DNA from: RHKX01 sp963820055
Lineage (GTDB): Bacteria > Actinomycetota > Thermoleophilia > Solirubrobacterales > 70-9
DNA length: 64,000 nucleotides
Direction of reading: 5' to 3'
NCBI GenBank assembly: GCA_963820055.1
Contig: CAWFYJ010000005.1
Coordinates: 248,001-312,000 of the forward strand
The translations under genes were made by a program, and so were the position numbers. The notes beneath the pieces were generated by a model. That model was given only the letters and a program-made list of their open reading frames with translations. It did no database searches and was not told the DNA's origin. Positions 45,569-52,693 of this stretch are shown here, one piece after another (position 1 is the stretch's first letter; every line of letters starts with the position of its first letter).

Positions 45569-46512
45569 GCCGGCACCGCCTCGGCGGCCGTCGCCGTTCC
45601 GTGGCCGGTGAACTCCGTGACCGAGCCGTCGTCGAGGACCAGGAAGCCGCCGTCGACGATCCAGTCACGGGCGGCGTCGGGGCCGGCGAGGACGGCCGAC
45701 TTGGCGCGGAGCTCGGCGAGCTCGGCCGTCGGCGCGACCGCCGTGGCCTGGACGACGCCGCTGAAGCACGGCTGCCCGGTGGCGGGGTCGATGAGGTGGT
45801 GGGAGGTGGATCCGTCGGCGTTGCGCCAGCGGCGCTTGCCGATGCCGCTCGTCGCGACGCCGCCGTCGGCGATCGCGAGGACGCCGATCGAGCCGCCGCT
45901 GAAGGGGTCAGCGACCGCGATCTGGCGCGCGACGCCGGAGGTTCCGGCCGTGCGCAGGTCGCCGGCGCATTCGACCGCGAGGGTCGGGGATTGGCCGAGC
46001 ATCGCGGCCGCCCGGTCGGCGGCCCAGCCCTTGGCGATGCCGCCGCTGTCGATCTCGAGGCCCGGGGGCCGGGTCACGGTCGAGGCGACCGGGTCGATTT
46101 CGATTGCGCGCCAGTGCGAGGCGGGATCGGGCGCGGCGGGCCGGCGCGAGCGCGCCGACATCAGGCCCTCGGCGAGATGCCCCGGGTCGCCGCCGTCGAG
46201 CGAGTCCGCGTAGCCGGCGTCGCGAAGGGCCGGGAGGATCGTCGGGTCGACCAGCCCGCCCGATCCCTCGGCGGCGCGCCGCGCAGCGGCAAGGAAGTCG
46301 AGCATGAGCGGGCTGACCGGCACCGTCTCGCGCTCGTCGGCGTTGAGGAGCGACAGCTCGCTCTCGGGGAGGAAACGGGAGAGCCGCCGGTGGCATTCGA
46401 GGAGGAATCCGGCGGCGTCGATCGCGCGCATCGGGGCGTCTACGTCCTCGGTCAGCGCGACCGTGCAGGTGGCGCCGAAGCAGTCGATCTTGATCACGTG
46501 CTCGTCGTGCAT
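45565..46512 (-). CDS. apbE: FAD:protein FMN transferase ApbE
   Basis: The 315-residue protein shows the ApbE pattern: FGATCTVAL at the N-terminus, CHRRLSRFLPESELSLLN (ECxxRLSRFxPxSELSxLN motif), VDPTILPALRDAGYADS, the LEIDSGGIAKGWAADRAA motif for FAD, and SHHLIDPATGQP near the metal site. It attaches FMN to Thr/Ser of flavoproteins. There is no lipobox or signal peptide, which suggests a cytoplasmic form. It leads an operon with a membrane protein and a ferric-reductase-like heme protein; the flavinylated substrate is not evident in the window. Confidence 0.92.
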   Translation of the reverse strand: MHDEHVIKIDCFGATCTVALTEDVDAPMRAIDAAGFLLECHRRLSRFLPESELSLLNADERETVPVSPLMLDFLAAARRAAEGSGGLVDPTILPALRDAGYADSLDGGDPGHLAEGLMSARSRRPAAPDPASHWRAIEIDPVASTVTRPPGLEIDSGGIAKGWAADRAAAMLGQSPTLAVECAGDLRTAGTSGVARQIAVADPFSGGSIGVLAIADGGVATSGIGKRRWRNADGSTSHHLIDPATGQPCFSGVVQATAVAPTAELAELRAKSAVLAGPDAARDWIVDGGFLVLDDGSVTEFTGHGTATAAEAVPA

Positions 46513-46596
46513 GAGACGGCAAGCTATTTTCGAAGTCTCAAGCGCCTTTGTGATGCGGGTGAGAGTCCTCTCATCGGATCGGGGATCATCCACCGC

Positions 46597-47349
46597 TTGT
46601 CCGCCCTCGAGATAGTCGCCGTGATCGCCGCCGGCTTCGGCGCGGGCACCATCAACGCCCTGATCGGATCCGGCACGCTGATCACGTTCCCGGTGCTGCT
46701 GGCGATCGGCTATCCGCCGGTCGTCGCGAACGTCTCCAACAACATCGGGCTGGTCCCGGGCGCCGTCAGCTCGGCGTGGGGCTATCGCAACGAGCTCGAG
46801 GGCAGCAAGCCCCGCCTGCGGCGGTTCGCGCCGTTCACGGCCGCCGGAGCGGTCGTGGGGTCGGTGCTCCTGCTCCTGCTGCCGGCGTCCGCCTTCAAGG
46901 CGATCGTCCCGGTCCTGATCGTGATCTCGCTCGTCCTCGTCGTGCTGCAGCCGCGGATCAAGGCGGCGATCGAGGCACGGCGGACCGAGCACCGCCCGCA
47001 CGGCGGACGGGTCCTGCTCGGCGGCATCTTCGGGACCGGCGTCTACGGCGGCTATTTCGGCGCCGCGCAGGGCATCCTGCTGTTCAGTCTGCTGGCGAGC
47101 TCGGTCGACGGCGAGCTCACCGAGATCAACGCCGTTCGCGCCGTCCTCGCAGGCATCGCCAACCTCGTCGCCGCGATCGTCTTCCTGTTCATCGCCGACG
47201 TCGCCTGGCTCCCGGCCGGGCTGATCGCGATCGGCTCGACGGCCGGTGGGCTGTTCGGCGCAGGGGTGGGGAGGAGGCTGCCCGATCCGTGGCTGCGGGG
47301 AATCATCGTGGTGGTCGGCATCGCCGCGATCGTCCAGCTCGTTCGGTAG
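46597..47349 (+). CDS. TauE/SafE-family membrane permease
   Basis: The 250-residue protein has eight hydrophobic segments with the two repeated TauE/SafE motifs: AAGFGAGTINALIGSGTLITFPVLLAIGYPPVVANVSNNIGLVPGA and GIFGTGVYGGYFGAAQGILLFSLLASS with INAVRAVLAGIANLVAA. Family members export sulfite, sulfoacetate or related anions. TTG46597 is the start that fits the first helix. It is divergent to apbE (84 bp) and 26 bp upstream of the operator of the DUF4396 gene. Confidence 0.9.
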   Translation: MSALEIVAVIAAGFGAGTINALIGSGTLITFPVLLAIGYPPVVANVSNNIGLVPGAVSSAWGYRNELEGSKPRLRRFAPFTAAGAVVGSVLLLLLPASAFKAIVPVLIVISLVLVVLQPRIKAAIEARRTEHRPHGGRVLLGGIFGTGVYGGYFGAAQGILLFSLLASSVDGELTEINAVRAVLAGIANLVAAIVFLFIADVAWLPAGLIAIGSTAGGLFGAGVGRRLPDPWLRGIIVVVGIAAIVQLVR

Positions 47350-47360
47350 CCGAGTAAGCG

Positions 47361-47377
47361 ATACCCCCTGGGGGTAT
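47361..47377. promoter_or_regulatory. CsoR-type copper operator palindrome
   Basis: ATACCCCCTGGGGGTAT is a perfect 8-1-8 palindrome. It matches the GC-rich operators of the CsoR/RicR copper-sensing repressors (TACCCC-N-GGGGTA). It sits 16 bp before ATG47394 and overlaps a TATGCT -10-like hexamer (47375-47380), so binding should block transcription. Confidence 0.7.
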
Positions 47378-47393
47378 GCTAGGAGTGAGCCGC

Positions 47394-47975
47394 ATGGAAG
47401 CACACGCCGGCCACCAGGACCACAGCCATCACGAGATGCCGACCGACGGGCGGGCGCTGACCGCCGTCTCGATCTCGGCGACGCTGCACTGCCTGACCGG
47501 GTGCGCGATCGGCGAGATCGCCGGAATGGCGATCGGGACCGCCGCCGGTATGTCGAACGGCTCGACGATCGCGCTCTCGATCGCCCTCGCGTTCGTGTTC
47601 GGCTACTCGCTGACGAGCATGCCGCTCCTCCGCGCCGGCTTCGCGATCGCGGCCGTGATCCCGATCGCGCTCGCCTCGGACACGTTCAGCATCCTGACCA
47701 TGGAGATCGTCGACAACCTCGTCATGGTCGCGATCCCGGGCGCCCTCCACGCGGGCCTCGGCGACCTGCTCTTCTGGGGCAGCCTGTCGTTCGCCCTCGC
47801 GATCGCGTTCGTGTTCGCCGTCCCGGTGAACCGCTGGCTGATCGCCCGCGGCAAGGGCCACGCGGCGGTCCATGCGACCGGCGTCCACGGCGGTCCCTCG
47901 CCGCGGGTCGTCGGCGCGATCACCGGCGCCGCCTTCGTGTTCGGCGTCGCGGTGCTGCTCGCAGAAGTGCTGTAG
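47394..47975 (+). CDS. DUF4396 membrane protein with His-rich N-terminus
   Basis: The 193-residue protein from ATG47394 begins with MEAHAGHQDHSHHEMP, a His-rich metal-binding-like segment. Four to five helices follow with the DUF4396 pattern: SISATLHCLTGCAIGEIAGMAIG with two Cys, SMPLLRAGF, MVAIPGALHAGLGDLLFWGSLSFALAIAFVFAVPVNRWLIARG. ATG47376, which would add six residues, lies inside the operator palindrome and is unlikely. AGGAG at 47381-47385 fits ATG47394. The operator and the His/Cys content suggest copper or another soft metal as ligand. Confidence 0.85.
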   Translation: MEAHAGHQDHSHHEMPTDGRALTAVSISATLHCLTGCAIGEIAGMAIGTAAGMSNGSTIALSIALAFVFGYSLTSMPLLRAGFAIAAVIPIALASDTFSILTMEIVDNLVMVAIPGALHAGLGDLLFWGSLSFALAIAFVFAVPVNRWLIARGKGHAAVHATGVHGGPSPRVVGAITGAAFVFGVAVLLAEVL

Positions 47976-47985
47976 GCGACCAGGT

Positions 47986-49464
47986 CTAGGAGTCGAGGGC
48001 CGGCTCGCCGGGGCGCGCCGGCACGCTCGGCCGCAACCGCAGCCCGCCCGGGATCGCCAGCGCCGCGATCACCGCGAGGCCGACTCCGAGAGCCGAAACC
48101 GCGAAGGCCGTCGTGTAGCCGCTCTCAGCCGGAAGGCCGCTATCGCTGACGATGCTTGCGGCGACGATGCTCGCCGCGACCTGGCCGCCGATCGCGCCGC
48201 CGATCGTCCTCATGATCGTGTTCATGCCGGTGGCGACGCCGGTCTGGCTCTGATCGACGGCCTCGACGATGAGGTTCGCCATCGCCGCGAACGAGAAGCC
48301 GATGCCGAGGCCCATCAGCGCCGTCGCGAAGTAGATGGCGAAGTGGCTCTCGTGCCAGACGGCCAGCATCAGGAAGCTCATGCAGGCGAGCACCGTGCCG
48401 ATCACGAGCGGCAGCTTCGAGCCGTAACGCGTGCCCATCACGCCCGATATCGGGCCGGCGACGAGCATCACCAAGGCCGAGGGCAGCATGAACAGGCCGG
48501 CGGTGGTGACCGAGGCGCCGAACCCGTAGCCGGTCGAGGCCGGCACCTGGACGAACTGCGGGACGAGGATGTAGGAGCCGAACATCCCGAACCCGATCAA
48601 CAGCGCGGTCAGGTTCGTCGTCAGCACCGGCCGGTCGCGCATCATCCGCATGTCGACGAGCGGCTCGGGATGGTGGGCCTCGTAGCGGACCCAGACGGCG
48701 AGCATGACGACGGCCGCGACGACGAGGCCGATGAAAGTGGACGACGTCCAGCCCCAGTTGTTGCCCTCACTGACGGCGATCAGAAGCGACGCGAGCCCGC
48801 CCGAGAGCAGCGCGGCGCCGCCCCAGTCGATCTTCGCCGGCGTCTTGACGGGCGACTCCGGGATGAAGCGATGGGTGGCGATCGCGGCCGGGATGACGAC
48901 GATCAGCGCCAGCCAGAAGATCCACTCGTAGGCGAAGTGATCGACGATCAGCCCGCTGATCACGAGGCCGGCACCGCCGCCGATCCCGAACGTCGCGCTG
49001 ATCAGGCCGATCCCCGTCGCGACCTTTTCGCGCGGGAACTCGTCGCGGATGATCCCGAACGAGAGCGGGAAGATCGCGCCGCCGACGCCCTGGATCGCGC
49101 GGCCGGCGATCAATAGGGCGATCGAGTGGGAGAGGGCACAGACGAGCGAGCCGAGGCCGAAGACGATCAGCGTGATCACGAGGAGGCGCTCCTTGCCGAA
49201 CATGTCGCCGAGCCGGCCGACGATCGGCGTGGCGATCGACGCGGTCAGCAGATAGCCGGTCAGGGCGAAGGTGACGAGCGTCGTCGTCGTGCCGAGGTCG
49301 GCCTGGATCTCCGGCAGGGCCGGGGCGATCATCGTCTGCGAGAGCGCGTAGGCGAGCGCGCCGGTCACGAGGACGCCGAGGGTCACGTTGTAGTGCTGGC
49401 GCACCGGCCGCTCGGTGGTCCCGGCGGCCCCGGTGCTGTCGGTGATTCCGGTGGTCCCGCTCAT
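47986..49464 (-). CDS. DHA2-type MFS drug efflux transporter
   Basis: The 492-residue protein has fourteen hydrophobic segments. It contains TMIAPALPEIQADLGTTTTLVTFALTGYLLTASIATPIVGRLGDMFGKERLLVITLIVFGLGSLVCALS (MFS motif A is GRLGDMFGKERL) and GRAIQGVGGAIFPLSFGIIRDEFPREK (motif B/C). This is the DHA2 (QacA/EmrB) family of H+-coupled multidrug exporters. It overlaps the marR gene (ATGA) and is probably controlled by it. Confidence 0.93.
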   Translation of the reverse strand: MSGTTGITDSTGAAGTTERPVRQHYNVTLGVLVTGALAYALSQTMIAPALPEIQADLGTTTTLVTFALTGYLLTASIATPIVGRLGDMFGKERLLVITLIVFGLGSLVCALSHSIALLIAGRAIQGVGGAIFPLSFGIIRDEFPREKVATGIGLISATFGIGGGAGLVISGLIVDHFAYEWIFWLALIVVIPAAIATHRFIPESPVKTPAKIDWGGAALLSGGLASLLIAVSEGNNWGWTSSTFIGLVVAAVVMLAVWVRYEAHHPEPLVDMRMMRDRPVLTTNLTALLIGFGMFGSYILVPQFVQVPASTGYGFGASVTTAGLFMLPSALVMLVAGPISGVMGTRYGSKLPLVIGTVLACMSFLMLAVWHESHFAIYFATALMGLGIGFSFAAMANLIVEAVDQSQTGVATGMNTIMRTIGGAIGGQVAASIVAASIVSDSGLPAESGYTTAFAVSALGVGLAVIAALAIPGGLRLRPSVPARPGEPALDS

Positions 49465-49949
49465 AACGCCTCGATCAGCTCCGCCATCCGGGCGAGCAGG
49501 TGGATCGCCGCCTCGCGCTCGTCCTCCGACAGCGATCCGAAGATCTCCATCCGCTTCGCCTCGATCTCGCCGCGCTTGCGGTCGTAGAGCTCACGTCCGC
49601 GTTCGCTCAGCTCGACGCAGACGGCGCGCCGATCGTCCCCGGCCGGGCCGCGGAGCACGAGTCCCTCGCGCTCGAGCGAGTCGATCATCCGGCTGGCGGT
49701 CGGGGCCGCAACGCCCGCGGCCTCGGCGAGCTCGCCGAGGCGGGCGGTGCCGCTACCGGCAAGAGGCTCGAGCAGATGCACCTGGGCGACGCTCAGCTCA
49801 CCGCCCTGCTGGGCAGCCGTGCGCCCCTTGGCGCGACGGACAGCCGAGAAGAAGTCGTCCCAGGCGGCATTGAGGGCCTCGAGCTCGGCGACTCGAGGGT
49901 CGATTCGTCCACCTGCCGTTGTCGTCCGGGGAGTTACCACGCACGACAA
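49461..49949 (-). CDS. MarR-family transcriptional regulator
   Basis: The 162-residue protein has a winged-helix domain: SVAQVHLLEPLAGSGTARLGELAEAAGVAAPTASRMIDSLEREGLVLRGPAGDDRRAVCVELSERGREL (about 53-120). DDRR in the wing is the typical MarR DNA-contact motif. Flanking helices would form the dimer. It should repress itself and the downstream DHA2 pump until a drug-like ligand binds. TTG49949 or GTG49940 may be the start; both are very close to the putative operator, so the leader is short. Confidence 0.92.
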   Translation of the reverse strand: MSCVVTPRTTTAGGRIDPRVAELEALNAAWDDFFSAVRRAKGRTAAQQGGELSVAQVHLLEPLAGSGTARLGELAEAAGVAAPTASRMIDSLEREGLVLRGPAGDDRRAVCVELSERGRELYDRKRGEIEAKRMEIFGSLSEDEREAAIHLLARMAELIEAL

Positions 49950-49952
49950 TTA

Positions 49953-49964
49953 TTAGCAAGCTAA
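49953..49964. promoter_or_regulatory. putative MarR operator
   Basis: TTAGC-AA-GCTAA is a perfect 5-2-5 palindrome in an AT-rich stretch otherwise rare here. It is 4 bp from the TTG start of marR and overlaps the stop codon of the upstream gene. Many MarR repressors of DHA2 pumps bind TTAGCNNGCTAA-like sites. The TAATAATT that follows on the minus strand could be the -10. Confidence 0.6.
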
Positions 49965-50425
49965 GTATTCGGGCGGTCGCGGGGCTCGGCGACGATCAGG
50001 CGTCCGAGCAGCTGGCCGTTGTCGGCATCGAGGATCTCGAGGCGTCCCGGCTCCCGCATCAGCAGGTTGAAGTTCGCCGGCGCCTCCGGGGCGGCGGTCT
50101 CGGTCACCCCGAACGCCGGGATCTCGATCGCGCGGGCCTGCTCGCTGCCGACGTTGAGCTCGACCTGATCGCCGACGAACGCCTCGGCGTTCTCGGGCTT
50201 CGCCGCCGAGGCGTCGATCCGGATCGTCAGCGCATCGCCCTGGGGTAGCTCGTCGGCGGTCGTGGAGGTCGTGGTGGTGGTCGACGTCGTGGCCTCCGTG
50301 GTCGTCGTGCTGCTGTCGCCGAGTAGCGGGCCCTTGCGGTCGGGGGCGATCATCGCCGCCGCGACAGAGATCGCGAAGAGGACGACGAGGACGATTATGA
50401 GGCGCCGGGCGGCCAACCTAGACAC
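49961..50425 (-). CDS. membrane-anchored protein with a cupredoxin-like outer domain
   Basis: The 154-residue protein has one N-terminal transmembrane helix (RRLIIVLVVLFAISVAAAMIA), a Thr-rich linker (about 38-58) and a C-terminal domain of about 90 residues with beta-strands. The pattern FVGDQVELNVGSEQARAIEIPAFGVTETAAP resembles cupredoxin-type domains, but the usual Cys and His copper ligands are absent. GTG50425 is the start. It is 11 bp upstream of marR on the same strand. Function unknown. Confidence 0.72.
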   Translation of the reverse strand: MSRLAARRLIIVLVVLFAISVAAAMIAPDRKGPLLGDSSTTTTEATTSTTTTTSTTADELPQGDALTIRIDASAAKPENAEAFVGDQVELNVGSEQARAIEIPAFGVTETAAPEAPANFNLLMREPGRLEILDADNGQLLGRLIVAEPRDRPNT

Positions 50426-50509
50426 CCAAACCCTGCGTCTGGTGGCCGGTCCTCAGGTGTCGATGAGGACGACTGACCAGCCAGAAGTCCACAAAACCTT
50501 CACCCGGGC

Positions 50510-50537
50510 TAAAGGTCGGGTCCCCTGGAGCCGATGG
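50510..50537 (+). promoter_or_regulatory. sigma-28-like promoter for pilA
   Basis: TAAA (50510-50513), 16-bp spacer, GCCGATGG (50530-50537). It matches TAAA-N15/16-GCCGATAA of FliA/WhiG/SigD except at the last two bases. It lies about 30 bp before the riboswitch, so the transcript would carry the whole aptamer. Confidence 0.7.
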
Positions 50538-50565
50538 GTCGCAGGCAATAGAAAATGAGCTGGGG

Positions 50566-50652
50566 CTCTGGTGCAAAGGCAAACTCATCGTGAGGTGAGG
50601 GGCGCAAAACCACGGGGCTCTCCACAGGAGAGCAAGCCGGGTTACCACTGGG
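50566..50652 (+). ncRNA. cyclic di-GMP class I (GEMM-I) riboswitch
   Basis: The conserved GEMM-I parts are present in order: GGCAAAC; a hairpin CTCATC-GTGA-GGTGAG capped by a GNRA tetraloop; GGCGCAAAACC, the tetraloop-receptor side; a second hairpin with CTCTCC/GGAGAG; and the closing GCCGGGTTACC. A short P1 stem pairs TGGT (50569-50572) with ACCA (50644-50647). It lies in the leader of pilA. In other bacteria GEMM-I controls motility and pilin genes by c-di-GMP. Whether the switch turns pilA on or off cannot be read; the pilA ribosome binding site is in a small hairpin (50700-50713). Confidence 0.9.
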
Positions 50653-50717
50653 GTTCGAACTCCGAAGGCTTGGCTACAGGCTCCGGCTCCACTTAGTAGA
50701 CCCTGAGGAGGGTAACT

Positions 50718-51181
50718 ATGCTGGAGATGTACCGCGCACGACGCAAGGAGGAAGCCGGTTTCACGCTGGTCGAGCTCCTGGTCGTCATGCTGATCCTGGG
50801 CATTCTGGCTGCGATCGCGATCCCCGCGTTCTTCAGCCAGCGTGACAAGGGCTACGACTCGGACGCGAAGGCCAACGCCCGCACCGTCCAGACGGCGCTC
50901 GAGACCTGGGCCGTCGACCACGGCGGCAAGTACAGCGGCGCCGTGATGACCGGCACCGACAGCCTCGCAGACAATCGAGGGAACGATCACCGGCATGTCC
51001 GGTTCCGGCCCTGGCACCGTCGCGATCAGCGGTCTTGGCGACAAGACCTACACGATCACCGCGGAGTCCGACTCGGGCAACACGTTCCAAGATTGTCCGC
51101 GCGACGACTGGCGCTGTCACCTTCCCGTGTGCAACCGCAGGCAATGCGGGATGCCCGTCGGGTGCCGGCGGCTGGGGCTAG
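50718..51181 (+). CDS. pilA: major type IV pilin PilA (two apparent +1 frameshifts)
   Basis: The N-terminus is a class III signal: MLEMYRARRKEEAG cleaved before FTLVELLVVMLILGILAAIAIP, with Glu5 of the mature pilin. About 65 residues of helix follow (SQRDKGYDSDAKANARTVQTALETWA). The frame breaks at about 50967 and again at about 51095. Read through, the rest is LQTIEGTITGMSGSG, VAISGLGDKTYTITAESDSG, and IVRATTGAVTFPC to GCPSGAGGWG, with two Cys that could form the pilin disulfide loop, and a TAG at 51179-51181. Total about 153 residues, a normal length. Riboswitch upstream and a strong terminator downstream suggest a highly made single gene. Confidence 0.88.
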
Positions 51182-51222
51182 ACCCGGGGGCAGATCCTTG
51201 GCGTCAGCCGAGGGCTGGAACA

Positions 51223-51250
51223 GAGGCGGGCCTTCGGGCCCGCCTCTTTC
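51223..51250 (+). terminator. intrinsic terminator after pilA
   Basis: A perfect 10-bp stem, GAGGCGGGCC and GGCCCGCCTC, is closed by a TTCG tetraloop and followed by TTTCGTT. It lies 42 bp after the pilA stop and separates pilA from the minor-pilin operon. Confidence 0.85.
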
Positions 51251-51296
51251 GTTCCCGGGGCGAAAGCCGGTCCGTCCGCCCGTCGGCAGCCAGCGC

Positions 51297-51324
51297 TCAA
51301 GAAGGGGCCTCCAGCCGCCGATGG
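51297..51324 (+). promoter_or_regulatory. sigma-28-like promoter for the minor-pilin operon
   Basis: TCAA (51297-51300), 16-bp spacer, GCCGATGG (51317-51324). The -10 is identical to the one at pilA. It follows the pilA terminator and ends 13 bp before ATG51338. Confidence 0.68.
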
Positions 51325-51337
51325 TGGTTTTGCGCGC

Positions 51338-52693
51338 ATGAGTATTGAGAAAGCAAAGGCTCAGGGCCGTCGCCTCGCGGCGGCCGAGGACGGATTCACG
51401 ATCCTCGAGGTGATCATCACCGCGGTCGTGGTCATCGTCGTGATGCTGGCGACGTTCGGCGCTCTCGAGGCGGCCGGCCGCGCCGGTTCCGAGCAGCGCC
51501 ACCGGGCCGAGTCCTATGCGATCGCCCAGCAGGACCAGGCGCGGATGCGGGCGATGCAGATCTCGCAGGTCAACGGCCTCGACCAGACCCGCGTCGTCAC
51601 CCAGGGCGACACCGACTACACGGTTCGCTCGACCGGCTCGTTCGTCAACGACGTGACCGGCACCGCTTCGTGCGAGGAGGGGACCAACAGCTCCGACTAC
51701 CTGAGCATCACGACGACCGTGACCTGGCCGGCGATCGGCGGCAAGCCGCCGACGGTCATCAAGGGCATCGTCGCCCCGCCGGCCGGCTCGCTCTCGGAGA
51801 CGACGGGCGCCCTGTCCTTCGTCGTCCGCGACGGGGCCGGCACCGGCACCCCGGGCGTTTCCGTAACCGGCTCCGGCGCGAGCACGTTCAGCGGTACGAC
51901 CGGGCCGACCGGCTGCATCCTCTTCGCGAACCTCCCCGAGGGCAACTACACGCTTACCCCCGGGTCCTCCGGCGTCGTCGACCCCGACGGAGCGGCGCCG
52001 TCCCCGATCCCGACGAGCGTCGTCGGCCAGAGCACCAACACCGTCGTCGTCCGCTACGACACGCCGGGGCGGATCAACGTCAACTTCACGACCCGGATCA
52101 ATGGCAGCGTCCAGGCCACGACCCAGGACACGATCTCGGCCTTCAACAGCGGCTACACGAACGTCGACCTGCGTTCGTTCGGAACCGTCGGGACACGCTC
52201 GTCGACGGTCCAGGCGACCTCGATGTTCCCGTTCGCCTCGCCGTACGCGGTCTACGCGGGCAGCTGCGCCTCCAACAACCCGAACCCCGACGAGCTCGCG
52301 AACCCGCCGGCCGCCGCCGCGATGGCCAACGTCAACGTCCTTCCGAACCAGACCGCGAGCGCGACCATTCAACTCCCGGCTCTCAACCTCGTCGTCAGGA
52401 GTGGGACATCCGGCACCACTCCCTTGGCGGGAGCGCGCGTGCGAATCACCGACGTCGACTGTCTCGTCAACGGAAACCCGGTCGTCAGGACCTACACCAC
52501 CAACGCCAGCGGCAAGCTCGACACGCCGGGCCTTCCGTACGGGACCTACAACGTCTGCGCCAATACGACGACCGGCACGACCCGCAAGAACTCGGTGAAC
52601 AACGTTGCGGTCGAAACGACCGCAACGGACACCAATGCCACGATCTACCTTGGGAGTGGCGCGTCGGGCAGCAGTGGCGGGGCGTGCCCATGA
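51338..52693 (+). CDS. PilV-like minor pilin with Cna-B-like repeats
   Basis: The 451-residue protein has a prepilin signal: EDGFTILEVIITAVVVIVVMLATFGAL, cleaved after Gly before FTILE with Glu5. After the N-terminal helix come beta-rich domains with carboxypeptidase-regulatory/Cna-B-like patterns: GTPGVSVTGSGASTFSGTTG, LPEGNYTLTPG and GARVRITDVDC to GLPYGTYNVCANT. Such domains make rigid, often extracellular stalks. It likely sits at or near the pilus tip as a minor pilin or adhesin. It is the first gene of a run to the prepilin peptidase. Confidence 0.85.
   Translation: MSIEKAKAQGRRLAAAEDGFTILEVIITAVVVIVVMLATFGALEAAGRAGSEQRHRAESYAIAQQDQARMRAMQISQVNGLDQTRVVTQGDTDYTVRSTGSFVNDVTGTASCEEGTNSSDYLSITTTVTWPAIGGKPPTVIKGIVAPPAGSLSETTGALSFVVRDGAGTGTPGVSVTGSGASTFSGTTGPTGCILFANLPEGNYTLTPGSSGVVDPDGAAPSPIPTSVVGQSTNTVVVRYDTPGRINVNFTTRINGSVQATTQDTISAFNSGYTNVDLRSFGTVGTRSSTVQATSMFPFASPYAVYAGSCASNNPNPDELANPPAAAAMANVNVLPNQTASATIQLPALNLVVRSGTSGTTPLAGARVRITDVDCLVNGNPVVRTYTTNASGKLDTPGLPYGTYNVCANTTTGTTRKNSVNNVAVETTATDTNATIYLGSGASGSSGGACP

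Noticed and set aside
47376..47393. ATG47376 as start of the DUF4396 gene
   Set aside because: It falls inside the CsoR-type palindrome and -10-like hexamer; ATG47394 has a proper AGGAG site.
50718..51341. 207-residue pilin as directly translated
   Set aside because: After residue 84 the sequence turns to Arg/His-rich nonsense and runs through the terminator; the frame-corrected 153-residue pilin fits better.
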